A stretch of 36,702 bases of DNA from Crenothrix polyspora (GCF_900163745.1 NZ_FUKJ01000458.1:1-36702); one strand, 5' to 3'. Positions 1 through 9,615 are shown, counted from the first letter of the stretch. Numbers and translations are program-made. The notes: generated from the letters alone by a model not told the origin.

Positions 1-2
1 TT

Positions 3-2594
3 ATTACCCATAACACGGGATTGTTGCAAAGCTTTTTTGAGTACAAGTGGCAACCAATAGGTACGCCACTTAGGGGGGGGCTGAATCGGGCCGGTGAATA
101 TTTTGAAAACACGGACAGTAAAACCGCACCCATTGTTGAAGCCTGCCAGCAAAATTATACGATTTTAATGACTGATGGTTATTGGAATGACCCTGATCCG
201 CTACCCGCCAAAATTGCCGATAATGATGGGGACGGCATTAGCCCAACCTTGGCGGATGTCAGTCAATATTACTACAGTAAGGATTTAAGTCCCCTGAATA
301 ATCAGGTTGTTACCACGGACTTTGACCAGGCTGACTGGCAGCACATGGTAACGTACACCATTGCTTTTGGCCTCCATGGCTTATTGGTTGATGACGATAA
401 CGACGGTTGGCCAGGCACTGCGCCTGGACTTTTGGAAAATGGCCTGTGGGGAAATCCTTTTAATGGTAAAAGTCGCCCTGAGAAAATTGATGATTTGTGG
501 CATGCTGCTTACAACGGGAGAGGGCAATTTATTGCAGCATCATCACCGGAAGAAATTTCCAAGGCACTGCAAGATGCCCTGGCCAGTATTGGCAAAGAAT
601 ACAACACGTCGGCGGCAGTTGCTTTTAATGGTGGCTCGTTGCAAAACAGCACAGTGCTCTATCAGGTAAAATTTAAAAACTTTACCGGCGATTTAGAAGC
701 ATACCCTTACGATGCCGCGCTAAAGGATTTTAGTGGCAGCCCCAAATGGTCAGCGGCAGGGCTGTTGAATAGCCTGCCTTCGCCCCATACCAGTCGTGCC
801 ATTATTACCCGTAATGATAGCCAAGGAGTGGCCTTTGATTGGCTTGGCCTGTCAGCCAATCAAAAAGCTGATTTGCTGGTTGATCCTAATGGAGCTACGG
901 GTAGCGCCACAAAAGCACAGGCCAGGGTAGATTATATCCGGGGCGATAAAAGTAACGAGGTTGGGGGCGGGTTTAATTTTAGAAAGCGTGACAGCTTATT
1001 GGGCGATATCATCAATTCCAGCCCTGTTTCTGTTGGCAAACCCAAGGCCACTTGGCCTAATGCCGCGCCATTCCCCACAACGGCGGGGCAAACCTACAGT
1101 GATTTTAGCATGGCTCAGGCGAGTCGGCCAGAGATGGTTTATGTAGGTGCTAACGACGGTATGTTGCATGGGTTTAAGGGGGCGGATGGGACTGAAGCTA
1201 TTGCCTATATTCCAAAAGCTGTATTTTCGGCCACGAAGGGGAGTGGTCTGCATTACCTGACCGATAGCAACTACAGCCACCGTTATTATGTGGACATGCC
1301 CTCTGTGGTTGAAGATACTTATTTTAATGCCGGCCCAGGTTCCGCATGGCATTCAGTGCTGATTGGTGGAACCCGCAGTGGCGGGAAAGGTATTTTTGCC
1401 CTGGATGTTACCAACCCTGCGGCCTTTTCAGAGGCCAATGCGGCAAGTATCGCCTTGTGGGAATTTAACAGCAGTGATGATGCCGATATGGGCTATTCAT
1501 TCAGCATTCCCACGATTGCCATGCTCAACAACAATCGTTGGGCGGCCATTTTTGGTAATGGCTACAACAATAACGGCGATGGCAAGGCCAAGTTGTTTAT
1601 TCTGTTTTTGGACGGTGGCCTGGACGGCATCTGGACAGCAGGTAGCGATTATATCGAGTTGTCAACCAATGCGGGTTCAATTGTAGCCCCCAAAAACTGT
1701 GCCGACCCGTTAAGTGATTGCAATGGCTTGTCGACACCACAGACGGTGGATACAAACAACGATCAGCTTGTCGATAGGGTTTATGCAGGGGATTTAAAGG
1801 GCAATTTATGGGCGTTCGACTTATCATCGGCTGATGCGGCCTCTTGGGGGGTTGCCTATTCCGGAAACCCGTTGTTTGTGGCAGCAAATCAACCGATCAC
1901 CACCAAGCCGGCTGTTGTCCGTCATCCAACAGAACTCAATGGTGCGGCCCCCAATGTGATGGTTTTTTTCGGCACAGGCCAATACCTGGCCACGGCCGAT
2001 ATAAACTCAGCGGCGACACAAGGTTTCTATGGTGTTTGGGATAATGGCAGTGCGTCGTTGACTTCGGCCAATTTGGTAGAGCAAACGTTTTTTACCTTTA
2101 CCGATAAGGCGGGTAATACGGTAGATGCGCAGAGCACACTTAGAGTGTTGTCAGACAATCCCGTTGATTACAGCGTAAAACACGGATGGTACATTCAATT
2201 TAAAAATGGTGAGCGTATCACTACCGATGCGTTAATATATGAAGAAGTGGTGTTATTTAACACTCGCTTGCCCAGCTCAACTGCCTGCACAAGTGGTGGA
2301 AATGGGAGCAGGATATTTGTGCCGCAGGCTACAGGGGGGCGCTCTACCTTTAATATTTTTGACGCTAATAAAGACAAGGTGGTCAGTGCCGCTGATTTTT
2401 TGCAAGATGCCAGTGATAGCAATTATGCGGTCAATAGTGTTGCTGTTAAGGACACGTTCCCTGAGCAGTTAAGCGTCATAGGCAACGTATTGGTTACGCC
2501 GCTCACAAATATGTCGAGGCTGCTGGATATTTTATATGTCCCAAATCAGGGGAGTATGAAACGCATTTCATGGCAAGAGCTTCAAAAAGAATAA
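3..2594 (+). CDS. pilY1: PilY1-like type IV pilus tip adhesin/assembly protein, 5'-truncated by window
   Basis: This is the C-terminal ~860 residues of a PilY1/PilC-family protein, the large surface-exposed factor at type IV pilus tips that promotes pilus extension and adhesion. The frame is open back to base 3, so the first start-like codon (TTG at 21) is not a real start and the N-terminal signal peptide and most of the VWA-like region lie outside the window. Seen: the family hallmark VYVGANDGMLHGF near base 1138; the calcium-loop motif DTNNDQLVD followed by YAGDLKGNLWAFD near base 1747, typical of the PilY1 beta-propeller; further Asp/Asn-rich loops (DNDGDG, DDDNDG, DANKDK). A pilin gene follows 16 bp downstream, fitting the common minor-pilin/pilY1/pilE arrangement. 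The family call is firm; whether it acts in adhesion, twitching or mechanosensing cannot be read from the sequence. Confidence 0.93.
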   Translation: MTHNTGLLQSFFEYKWQPIGTPLRGGLNRAGEYFENTDSKTAPIVEACQQNYTILMTDGYWNDPDPLPAKIADNDGDGISPTLADVSQYYYSKDLSPLNNQVVTTDFDQADWQHMVTYTIAFGLHGLLVDDDNDGWPGTAPGLLENGLWGNPFNGKSRPEKIDDLWHAAYNGRGQFIAASSPEEISKALQDALASIGKEYNTSAAVAFNGGSLQNSTVLYQVKFKNFTGDLEAYPYDAALKDFSGSPKWSAAGLLNSLPSPHTSRAIITRNDSQGVAFDWLGLSANQKADLLVDPNGATGSATKAQARVDYIRGDKSNEVGGGFNFRKRDSLLGDIINSSPVSVGKPKATWPNAAPFPTTAGQTYSDFSMAQASRPEMVYVGANDGMLHGFKGADGTEAIAYIPKAVFSATKGSGLHYLTDSNYSHRYYVDMPSVVEDTYFNAGPGSAWHSVLIGGTRSGGKGIFALDVTNPAAFSEANAASIALWEFNSSDDADMGYSFSIPTIAMLNNNRWAAIFGNGYNNNGDGKAKLFILFLDGGLDGIWTAGSDYIELSTNAGSIVAPKNCADPLSDCNGLSTPQTVDTNNDQLVDRVYAGDLKGNLWAFDLSSADAASWGVAYSGNPLFVAANQPITTKPAVVRHPTELNGAAPNVMVFFGTGQYLATADINSAATQGFYGVWDNGSASLTSANLVEQTFFTFTDKAGNTVDAQSTLRVLSDNPVDYSVKHGWYIQFKNGERITTDALIYEEVVLFNTRLPSSTACTSGGNGSRIFVPQATGGRSTFNIFDANKDKVVSAADFLQDASDSNYAVNSVAVKDTFPEQLSVIGNVLVTPLTNMSRLLDILYVPNQGSMKRISWQELQKE

Positions 2595-2610
2595 ACTGTT
2601 AGGAAAACTG

Positions 2611-3084
2611 ATGAAAACGCAAAAAGGCTTTACCTTAATTGAACTGATGATTACTGTGGCAATAGTTGGCATACTGGCCAGTATTGCCGTCCCTAATTAC
2701 CAAAAAAGCGTCATGAAAGCACGAAGGGCAGATGCCAAAGGTGCGTTGGTGTCATTGGCGAATGCAATGGAAAGACACTATACCGAGACAGGCGGTTACT
2801 GTGGTGCGGCTATGGATAGCGGTGTTGACAGTTGCGGCGACCTTGGTGGAATGGACACCGGAGCGCCATCGATTTATCCAGCGCAAAGCCCTGTAGATGG
2901 TGGAACCAAATACTATGACTTAACCATCGCTGCGGTAACCGACAATAGCTACACCTTGCAGGCGAAACGTATCAATCCAGGCGCTCAGGCCAACGATGAA
3001 TGCGGTGACTTAACGTTGATGCACACTGGCGAGCGGGGCATTGCCAACGCAGCAGATGGTATTACGAAGGAGCTGTGTTGGTAA
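2611..3084 (+). CDS. Type IV pilin, PilE-like minor pilin
   Basis: A 157-aa prepilin with a short positively charged leader (MKTQKG) and the prepilin peptidase site G6|F7, followed by FTLIELMITVAIVGILASIA. Glu11 is the conserved Glu+5 of the mature pilin, and the hydrophobic helix embeds in the inner membrane before assembly. The region after the helix (ARRADAKGALVSLANAMERHYTETGGY) is typical of PilE/ComE-like minor pilins, and the C-terminal half has cysteines suitable for a D-region disulfide (the last at NGI-TKELCW). ATG at 2611 is preceded by AGGAAA. It sits immediately after the PilY1 gene and is probably co-transcribed with it as a tip-complex pilin. It could instead be a major pilin; its position after pilY1 favours the PilE-type minor class. 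Confidence 0.93.
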   Translation: MKTQKGFTLIELMITVAIVGILASIAVPNYQKSVMKARRADAKGALVSLANAMERHYTETGGYCGAAMDSGVDSCGDLGGMDTGAPSIYPAQSPVDGGTKYYDLTIAAVTDNSYTLQAKRINPGAQANDECGDLTLMHTGERGIANAADGITKELCW

Positions 3085-3180
3085 GCAGGAATGATAATGC
3101 TTGACGCACCACCCCATGATGTTATGTTAGTTGACAGTAGTGCCTCCTCGCTGTGACTATTTGATAAAACCGGAAAATAT

Positions 3181-3519
3181 ATGAATCTGGAGCTACAAAA
3201 AATAAATGGTTACAGTGTGTTGTTTGTGCATGAAGAGCGCATTGATGCCCATAATTCCGGCGAATTGAAAACCTATCTTTTGCACCTGATTGAGCAAGGC
3301 CAGATACAGATTGTTGTTCAGCTTGAAGGTGTGCGTTTTATAGACAGCTCTGGCCTGGGTGCGTTGTTGTCGGGGCATAAAAACGCCATCACTAAATCCG
3401 GTAAACTGGCCTTAGTTAATGTGCAAAAACAGGTTTTATCCATGTTTGAATTGACCCGTCTCAATCGCGTTTTTGAAATTTATGCGAATGTGGATGAAGC
3501 GTTGAACAATGACACCTAG
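3181..3519 (+). CDS. STAS-domain anti-sigma factor antagonist (SpoIIAA/RsbV type)
   Basis: A 112-aa single STAS domain. The core motif is RFIDSSGLGALLSG, where Ser56/Ser57 in DSSG is the position phosphorylated by the partner kinase in SpoIIAA/RsbV proteins. In the family, the unphosphorylated form binds the switch kinase and releases the kinase's target (a sigma factor or another effector). The next gene, 9 bp downstream, is just such an HATPase kinase, so the two form a module. TTGACA at 3131-3136 lies upstream but without a convincing -10. The output target is not visible in the window: there is no sigma-factor gene nearby. Confidence 0.92.
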   Translation: MNLELQKINGYSVLFVHEERIDAHNSGELKTYLLHLIEQGQIQIVVQLEGVRFIDSSGLGALLSGHKNAITKSGKLALVNVQKQVLSMFELTRLNRVFEIYANVDEALNNDT

Positions 3520-3528
3520 AGGCTGAAC

Positions 3529-3981
3529 ATGGGCGCTGAAATTATTCAGGTAGATGTGATTATCCCCACACAGACCAAGTACCTGGAGCTGATTGGCCAA
3601 CTGGGTGAACAAATCGTGCAAAAAATCGATACCTTTGCCGCTGATAAAGACACCTTGGCCTATCATTTAAATCTGGTGCTGACCGAAGCCACCGCCAATG
3701 CCATCAAACACGCCCATCACAACAATCCCGAAGATACCGTCAAAATCGCTATTCATATCCAGGATGATGCCATCAATATCAAGGTTTATGATCACGGCCC
3801 GGGATTTGATCTTCAAGCGGTATTGTCACCCGATTTTGATCAGCCCAAAGAACACGGCATGGGCTTGTTTTTTATTCGTACCTTGATGGATTCAGTCGCC
3901 TACATCCGAACCGAGGACGGTAATGTGCTGGAAATTATCAAATACCTGAGGCCAACCGGTGCAAAACCAACGTGTAGCTGA
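3529..3981 (+). CDS. HATPase anti-sigma regulatory factor / switch kinase (SpoIIAB/RsbW type)
   Basis: A 150-aa GHKL ATPase domain. Seen motifs: N-box TEATANAIKHA with Glu53 and Asn57; G1 box YDHGPGFD (Asp88-Gly92); G2 segment EHGMGLFFIRTLMD (residues 109-121). In the family these proteins bind ATP, phosphorylate a partner STAS protein on serine and sequester a sigma factor or other target. It follows the STAS gene by 9 bp and overlaps the downstream glutamate dehydrogenase gene by 23 bp, so all three are probably one transcript with coupled translation. The matching PP2C phosphatase is encoded at 7294-8859 on the opposite strand. Confidence 0.92.
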   Translation: MGAEIIQVDVIIPTQTKYLELIGQLGEQIVQKIDTFAADKDTLAYHLNLVLTEATANAIKHAHHNNPEDTVKIAIHIQDDAINIKVYDHGPGFDLQAVLSPDFDQPKEHGMGLFFIRTLMDSVAYIRTEDGNVLEIIKYLRPTGAKPTCS

Positions 3982-6900
3982 CTCAATAGTGGCCTGGGAC
4001 AACGCGTTCCTGCGCCTGGCAACAAGGGCATTAGGCGACTCGTCCGCCATGCAGTTAAACCAGGCCTATCTCCCTGCCTTAACATCAGAATACAAGCACC
4101 TGGTTTCACCCCGCTACGCACTCAAGGATATGCTGCATCTTGACAACCTGGGCGATAGCAATGCCTATCAGGTGAGCTTGCTTAATCCCAGCCAAGGCAT
4201 CGTACATTATCGCCTGCATTTTTACAGCCCGCACGAACGTTACCTGGATGAATACATTCCAGCATTGGAAAATATGGCACTGCGAGTTATGGATCAGGTG
4301 CAATTTCGTATCACTGCGAACGGTGTGACCCGGTTTATTAAAAGCTTTACTGTTAAGGCTGCCAATGGTCAAAAATACCCATTTTGTCGTTTAAAACATC
4401 GGCTGTTAGAGGCTATTTCTGGGGTCATGAACAGTCATCTTGAAAATGATCCCCTGAATAAGTTACTGATTTTATCGGGCTTGTCCTGGCGTGCGATTGA
4501 TGTCCTGCGTGCCTATCGAAATTATTATTTACAGATCCATCATCAAACAACGCGTGCCAGTATTCATCATGCGCTGATCCACAATCCCGATATTGCCCTG
4601 TGTTTATTTACCTACTTTGAAGCGCGTTTTCGGCCACATCGACAATGGGATGATCCTGCCATAAGGGAAGAGCACGCGCTGTTTCCTTTGCGCTTGCAAT
4701 TGCTGGAAAGTATGACGGCGGTTGTTGATCTTAATGATGATCGCATTTTGCGTATCTTGTTTAATCTGATTGATGCCACCATGCGCTGTAATTTTCATCT
4801 ACACCGTGACTGGCCGGATTATTTTGTGGCGTTTAAAATTAACAGCCTGGGTGTTATCGACATGCCGGCACCCAAGCCGCAAAACGAAATTTATGTCCAC
4901 GCCGTCGATATGGAAGGCATCCATTTACGTGCCGGTAAAATTTCCCGTGGCGGTATTCGCTGGTCTGATCGCCCCGATGATTTTCGGGTAGAAATACTGG
5001 GGCTGATGCAAACCCAAGTCAGCAAAAATGCGCTGATTATTCCGACCGGCGCGAAAGGCGGCTTTGTGGTAAAGCATAACGGCTCTAGGGTAGATATTAA
5101 AGCCGCCGGGAAAAAAGCTTACATCACCCTGATGCGTGGTTTACTGGATTTGACCGATAATTACCAGGATAACCAAATAGTTCAGATGCCGCAGCTGGTC
5201 TGTTATGACGATCCCGATCCTTATTTAGTGGTTGCCGCTGACAAAGGCACGGCACAGTTTTCAGATACTGCCAACGCTGTTGCCGCCGAGTATCGGTTTT
5301 GGTTGGGTGACGCGTTTGCCAGCGGTGGTTCGCAAGGTTACGATCATAAAGTGTTGGGTATTACTGCGCGTGGCGCATGGGAATGTGTGAAACGCCATTT
5401 TCGTGAACTAGGTAAAGACATTCAGACCGAGGCCTTTACCGTCGTCGGTATTGGCAGCATGGACGGCGATGTGTTTGGCAACGGCATGTTGCTATCGCCG
5501 CATATCCGCTTATTGGCAGCGTTTAGTGGTCAGCATATTTTTATTGATCCTAATCCTATGGACAACGGTGCGTCGTTTCAAGAACGTAAACGCCTGTTTG
5601 AGTTGCCCGGATCTACCTGGATGGATTACAACAGCGCATTGATTTCGCAAGGTGGCGGTGTTTATCTGCGTTCTGCTAAAGATATAGCTATCTCATCCGA
5701 ACTGAAAAAATGGCTAGCTATTCGCTACAGCGTTTTGGATGGTGAGTCGTTAATCCGCTATTTGTTAACAGCGCCGGTGGAGCTATTGTGGCTGGGCGGT
5801 ATTGGTACTTACGTTAAAGCCAGTAGTGAGAAGCATGAGGATGTGGGTGACCGAAGCAACGATAACGTGCGGATAAATGCCAATGACCTTAAGGCGCATG
5901 TCGTCGGCGAAGGCGCAAACCTGGGCTTTACCCAAAAAGCACGGATTGAATACCATCTGAACGGCGGTCGTATTAATACCGATGCGGTTGATAATTCCGC
6001 TGGCGTTGATACCTCCGATCATGAGGTGAATTTAAAAATTCTACTGACCGGTTTGCACAACAAACACCTGATTAGCGACCCGCAAAGCGTATTTGACGAA
6101 CTTACCGGAGCGGTCTGCCGACAGGTATTAGCCAATAATATCGCGCAAAGTCTGTGTTTGTCACTGGAAGAAGTCCGCAACATGGAAAGCCCTGCTGATT
6201 TTTTGCAAGTGGCAGAAAAGCTGGAAGCCAGTAGTTTTCTCGATAAAACTGTAGAATCTTTTCCGTCCGACAAAGACATACTGAGTCGCCCCAAGCAGAT
6301 ATTGACCCGTCCAGAATTAGCTGTGCTTATGGCGGCCGGCAAAATGTATTTAACGCGACACATACAGGCTGAATCCGAGCTATTGCCTGAAGATGTTAGC
6401 AATATTTATTTAGAAAAGTATTTTCCCGAACAAATCAGCACACGCTATAAAACGTATCTAACCGCTCATCCGTTGGCGCAAGAAATTAAAGCCACTGTGC
6501 TCAGCAATAAAATGATTAATCAGGCGGGTTGTCGCTTTTTAAACGTGCTGGAAGAACACGAGGGCTTAACTGTACTCGATTACATCAATAACTACCTGAG
6601 CTTTGATGATGTTCTGGATGGGGACGTGCTCAGGCAAGCTATTTATGCACTGGATAATCAACTCGCCGCCGCTAAACAATATGAGCTATTGCTCCAGCTA
6701 GAAAACACCTTGTCTGATTTGTGCCGTTGGACGTTGGCGCAGGAAAAAAGTCTGGCAAACCCGCAAACCATTGCCAACTACAAACGCTATCTGGCCGCGT
6801 ATAACGATTATGTAAAACAGCATGATACGCAGTGTCAACAGCGCATAACAGCCTACCTGCAAGACGATATTCCGAGTGACATCGCAGAAAAAACGGCGTT

Positions 6901-7291
6901 ACTTGGGTGTATGTCTGTATTTCCTCTGATCGTAACGCTGGCGACAGAAACCGAACGGGATGTGACAGCTGTACTTGAGCTGTTTCACGAAACCGGCCAG
7001 TATTTGGATGTGGATGACATTCCTGCGCAACTAGCGCTCATGCCTGCGCCGAGAGATTGGGAGCGTAAAATTGTTGCTGATATCAATCAGGATATAACCC
7101 GCGTTGTCGGTGTTCTCGTTAAGACTATTTTATTAAGTCCGGCAGCAACCTGTGCAGGATACTTTGCAACATCGGCAAAAAAACAAAAAATCAACCAGTA
7201 TTGGCGAACACATCAAGCACTACACCGTAATCTGCCAGCCACTTTAGTGCATTACCTGGTGTTAAATAAAGCATTAGGCGAATTACTGTAA
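3959..7291 (+). CDS. NAD-dependent glutamate dehydrogenase, large family, N-terminally short form
   Basis: The 1110-aa product is a member of the large NAD-GDH family that deaminates glutamate to 2-oxoglutarate and ammonium. Seen: GGIRWSDRPDDFRVEILGLM and TGAKGGFVVK (about residues 330-370, glutamate-binding and catalytic lysine region), VVGIGSMDGDVFGNGMLLS (about 495-515, dinucleotide-binding region), LLWLGGIGTYVK and VGEGANLGFTQKARIEY (about 615-665). Classical GDH-180 enzymes are ~1600 aa; here the long N-terminal regulatory part is missing. An in-frame TGA at 3947 closes the frame, so GTG at 3959 (GAGG at 3948-3951 in front) is the first usable start. It overlaps the switch-kinase gene by 23 bp, implying translational coupling. 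The catalytic region looks intact, so it may be a naturally short form and not a pseudogene. Confidence 0.9.
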   Translation: MQNQRVADSIVAWDNAFLRLATRALGDSSAMQLNQAYLPALTSEYKHLVSPRYALKDMLHLDNLGDSNAYQVSLLNPSQGIVHYRLHFYSPHERYLDEYIPALENMALRVMDQVQFRITANGVTRFIKSFTVKAANGQKYPFCRLKHRLLEAISGVMNSHLENDPLNKLLILSGLSWRAIDVLRAYRNYYLQIHHQTTRASIHHALIHNPDIALCLFTYFEARFRPHRQWDDPAIREEHALFPLRLQLLESMTAVVDLNDDRILRILFNLIDATMRCNFHLHRDWPDYFVAFKINSLGVIDMPAPKPQNEIYVHAVDMEGIHLRAGKISRGGIRWSDRPDDFRVEILGLMQTQVSKNALIIPTGAKGGFVVKHNGSRVDIKAAGKKAYITLMRGLLDLTDNYQDNQIVQMPQLVCYDDPDPYLVVAADKGTAQFSDTANAVAAEYRFWLGDAFASGGSQGYDHKVLGITARGAWECVKRHFRELGKDIQTEAFTVVGIGSMDGDVFGNGMLLSPHIRLLAAFSGQHIFIDPNPMDNGASFQERKRLFELPGSTWMDYNSALISQGGGVYLRSAKDIAISSELKKWLAIRYSVLDGESLIRYLLTAPVELLWLGGIGTYVKASSEKHEDVGDRSNDNVRINANDLKAHVVGEGANLGFTQKARIEYHLNGGRINTDAVDNSAGVDTSDHEVNLKILLTGLHNKHLISDPQSVFDELTGAVCRQVLANNIAQSLCLSLEEVRNMESPADFLQVAEKLEASSFLDKTVESFPSDKDILSRPKQILTRPELAVLMAAGKMYLTRHIQAESELLPEDVSNIYLEKYFPEQISTRYKTYLTAHPLAQEIKATVLSNKMINQAGCRFLNVLEEHEGLTVLDYINNYLSFDDVLDGDVLRQAIYALDNQLAAAKQYELLLQLENTLSDLCRWTLAQEKSLANPQTIANYKRYLAAYNDYVKQHDTQCQQRITAYLQDDIPSDIAEKTALLGCMSVFPLIVTLATETERDVTAVLELFHETGQYLDVDDIPAQLALMPAPRDWERKIVADINQDITRVVGVLVKTILLSPAATCAGYFATSAKKQKINQYWRTHQALHRNLPATLVHYLVLNKALGELL

Positions 7292-7293
7292 CC

Positions 7294-8859
7294 TCAGTTA
7301 CGTTTGAAGACCATCAGGGTAATATCATCCTTAAGCGTGTCACGTTGGCAAAAGTGTTTTAATTCGCTTAACAAGGCATCAATAATGTCTTGTGGGGTTT
7401 GTTGAGAATGCTGCGTAAAAATATCACTGACCCGTTCCAGGCCAAAAAACTCACCTTCAGAGTTCTCCGCTTCCGTTAAGCCATCGGTATAAACCAACAA
7501 CACATCGTTTTGGGCTACTGGCAGGACTTTTTCTTCAAATAGCACCTGTTCACGCACGCCCAGTATTAAGCCATCGGCATCTAAGCGCTGGCATTGTGTT
7601 TGACCCGCATTCACCAATAACGGCGGTGGGTGTCCGGCATTGGCAAAGCGTAACGCGTGACGGGCAATATCATATTGCAAATAAAACAAGGTGATAAAAA
7701 AATCGGTATTATCCAGGTCTTTAAACAGAAAACGATTCAGCGTATCAATAATATGTGCGGGTGATTCTATGTTATTGGAGTATGTTCGGATGGCGCTACG
7801 GGCGGCAACCATGAATAGCGCGGGTGCAAAGGAATGTCCTGAAACATCGGCAATCACCATATCTAACTGGTTGTCAGTACGGAAAAAATAATCAAAATAA
7901 TCGCCCCCGACCTGATTGGCCGGTAAGCAGTAGCCGGTGATTTCAAAATCTTTTGTGGTGATCGGCGCTGACGGCAACAATGAGGCTTGAATGTGTCGTG
8001 CCATATTGATTTCACTTTGTGCAATCGCCAGGCTGATTTGTGTTTCACGCGCGTGCTGTTCAGAGGCTTTTCTCGCGGTAATATCATTGATAAAACCGCT
8101 AAAAATATAGGCATTGCCCAGTTTTAAAGGAGAGATGCTCAATTCCACCGGAAATTCTGAGCCATCCCTACGGCGGGCAGTATGCTCAACCAGTCGATTT
8201 AATATCTCGCCCTGTCCAGTCTGCAAAAACCGTTGCAGCCCTTGGCGATGGGCATCATGAAAACGCAGGGGAATAATCAGAAAATCAAGACGCTGGCCAA
8301 CGGCTTCCTGGTGAGACCAGCCGAACATGTTTTCAGCCTGGCGATTCCAGTCGGTGATGATGCCGTAAGAATCCATCATGACAATGGCACTCAATGCGCT
8401 TTCAATGACCAGGCGCAAGCGTTTTTCGCTGTCTAGCAGCGCATCCTGAAATTGTTTTTTTGCCGTGATGTCACGGTCAAGGCCGCGCCATTTAAGCAGG
8501 CGACCGGCATTGTTGATAATGGGCAAGCCGGTCGATTCGGTCAATACCGGATGACCGTCTTTATGCCGATAGTGATTGATTAGGTTGTGAAAAGCGTTTT
8601 GTTGCGTAATATAAATTTGTTGAGAAGCCTTATCCTGCGGTGTTAAAAATGCCGTATAGTGTTTGCCGATGACTTCTTCTGGCGTAAAGCCAAGAATTTT
8701 ATGAACGGCGACGCTGCTGTAACTGTAATAGCCTTGCGGATCTTGCTCCCACAGCCATTCACCGGCGATATCCGCCATTTGCCGAAAGCGTTGTTCGCTG
8801 TCTATCAATGCAGTTTCAATGTCCTGGCATTGGTTTGAAGGTTTGTTGGGCATCGTCAT
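7294..8859 (-). CDS. PAS-PAS-PP2C serine phosphatase (RsbU/SpoIIE type)
   Basis: 521 aa. Two PAS domains (about residues 20-135 and 142-263, the second with the WNRQAENMFGW signature and a PAC-like FSGFINDITARK) are followed by a short linker helix and a PP2C/SpoIIE phosphatase domain (about 300-521). Metal-binding and catalytic motifs are visible: GGDYFD 318-323, IADVSGH 336-342, NAGHPPP 407-413, YTDGLTEA 457-464, DDITLMV 511-517. In partner-switching systems such enzymes dephosphorylate the STAS antagonist in response to a PAS-sensed cue. The cue is unknown; no cofactor-binding Cys/His signature is obvious. It is convergent with the GDH gene (2 bp between the stops) and lies 12 bp downstream of folA on the same strand, so it may be read through from folA. 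ATG at 8859 was chosen; ATG at 8853 is an alternative. Confidence 0.93.
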   Translation of the reverse strand: MTMPNKPSNQCQDIETALIDSEQRFRQMADIAGEWLWEQDPQGYYSYSSVAVHKILGFTPEEVIGKHYTAFLTPQDKASQQIYITQQNAFHNLINHYRHKDGHPVLTESTGLPIINNAGRLLKWRGLDRDITAKKQFQDALLDSEKRLRLVIESALSAIVMMDSYGIITDWNRQAENMFGWSHQEAVGQRLDFLIIPLRFHDAHRQGLQRFLQTGQGEILNRLVEHTARRRDGSEFPVELSISPLKLGNAYIFSGFINDITARKASEQHARETQISLAIAQSEINMARHIQASLLPSAPITTKDFEITGYCLPANQVGGDYFDYFFRTDNQLDMVIADVSGHSFAPALFMVAARSAIRTYSNNIESPAHIIDTLNRFLFKDLDNTDFFITLFYLQYDIARHALRFANAGHPPPLLVNAGQTQCQRLDADGLILGVREQVLFEEKVLPVAQNDVLLVYTDGLTEAENSEGEFFGLERVSDIFTQHSQQTPQDIIDALLSELKHFCQRDTLKDDITLMVFKRN

Positions 8860-8871
8860 GAGATGATTGGT

Positions 8872-9387
8872 CTAATTGTTCTCGCTTTCGGGCAGCAGAC
8901 TATTTCTTTTATAAGTTATGAAGCTGTAACTGAATGATACTTGCGAATCGTCATTAATATCTTCTCGGTCGGTTTCTAGCCAGTCGGCTTTATTCCATGG
9001 CGGGAAAGCCGTGTCACCATTAAAATCCTGTTTTATTTCTGTGACATAAAGCGTGGTTGCATAAGGCAATGTGGCTTCATATAGAGTTGAGCCACCGATG
9101 ATAAAAACTTCGTTGTTAGTGTGACAACAGTTTTTTAGGACAGTTTCAATATTGTTAAAAACCGAGCAACCCGGTTGCTGGTAGTCAGGATTTCGGCTGA
9201 TGATAATATTGCTACGGCCTGGCAGGGGCTTACCTATGGATTCGAAAGTTTTTCGCCCCATTATTATTGATGCCCCCAGCGTTATTTTTTTAAAACGCTT
9301 TAAATCAGCCGACAAGTGCCAAGGCATCTGGCCATTGTGTCCTATAATGCCATTGCTGGCCATTGCGACGATAAGTGATATTTTCAT
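8872..9387 (-). CDS. folA: Dihydrofolate reductase
   Basis: 171 aa, near the usual ~160-aa bacterial length. It reduces dihydrofolate to tetrahydrofolate with NADPH in the cytosol. Seen: N-terminal ISLIVAMASNGIIGHNGQMPW with the Trp23/Asp28 pair (MPWHLSADLKRFK, the catalytic acid equivalent to E. coli Asp27), IIMGRKTFESIGKPLPGR (NADPH-binding segment) and the FIIGGSTLYEATLPYATTLYVTEI block. ATG at 9387 starts the protein. The phosphatase gene follows 12 bp downstream, an unusual pairing that probably reflects simple co-transcription. Confidence 0.97.
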   Translation of the reverse strand: MKISLIVAMASNGIIGHNGQMPWHLSADLKRFKKITLGASIIMGRKTFESIGKPLPGRSNIIISRNPDYQQPGCSVFNNIETVLKNCCHTNNEVFIIGGSTLYEATLPYATTLYVTEIKQDFNGDTAFPPWNKADWLETDREDINDDSQVSFSYSFITYKRNSLLPESENN

Positions 9388-9615
9388 GTGTGTTTATGGT
9401 GATTCGTAAGTAGGTGGATATTACGCCAACATGCTGAGCAACAGGTAAAGTTTTCTAAAGGATATTGTATATATTTTGAGACAAGCTATATTTTGTTATC
9501 TAGGTATAATTTGATGATTTTTAAATTTTTGTAAAATATTTTGAGTGCAGCGTAAATTCGAGCAGTATTGTTGTGACGGATGAGGTGGCTCTTACATAGG
9601 CGTAACCAATAAAAC

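Noticed and set aside
21-23. TTG as true start of the PilY1-like gene
   Set aside because: The frame is open upstream to the window edge and the family needs a long N-terminal region, so the gene is truncated by the window.
3131-3160. Promoter for the STAS gene from TTGACA at 3131
   Set aside because: No acceptable -10 at 16-18 bp; too weak to list as a feature.
6019-6402. Minus-strand 127-aa frame inside the GDH gene
   Set aside because: Antisense to conserved GDH sequence, no recognisable motif.
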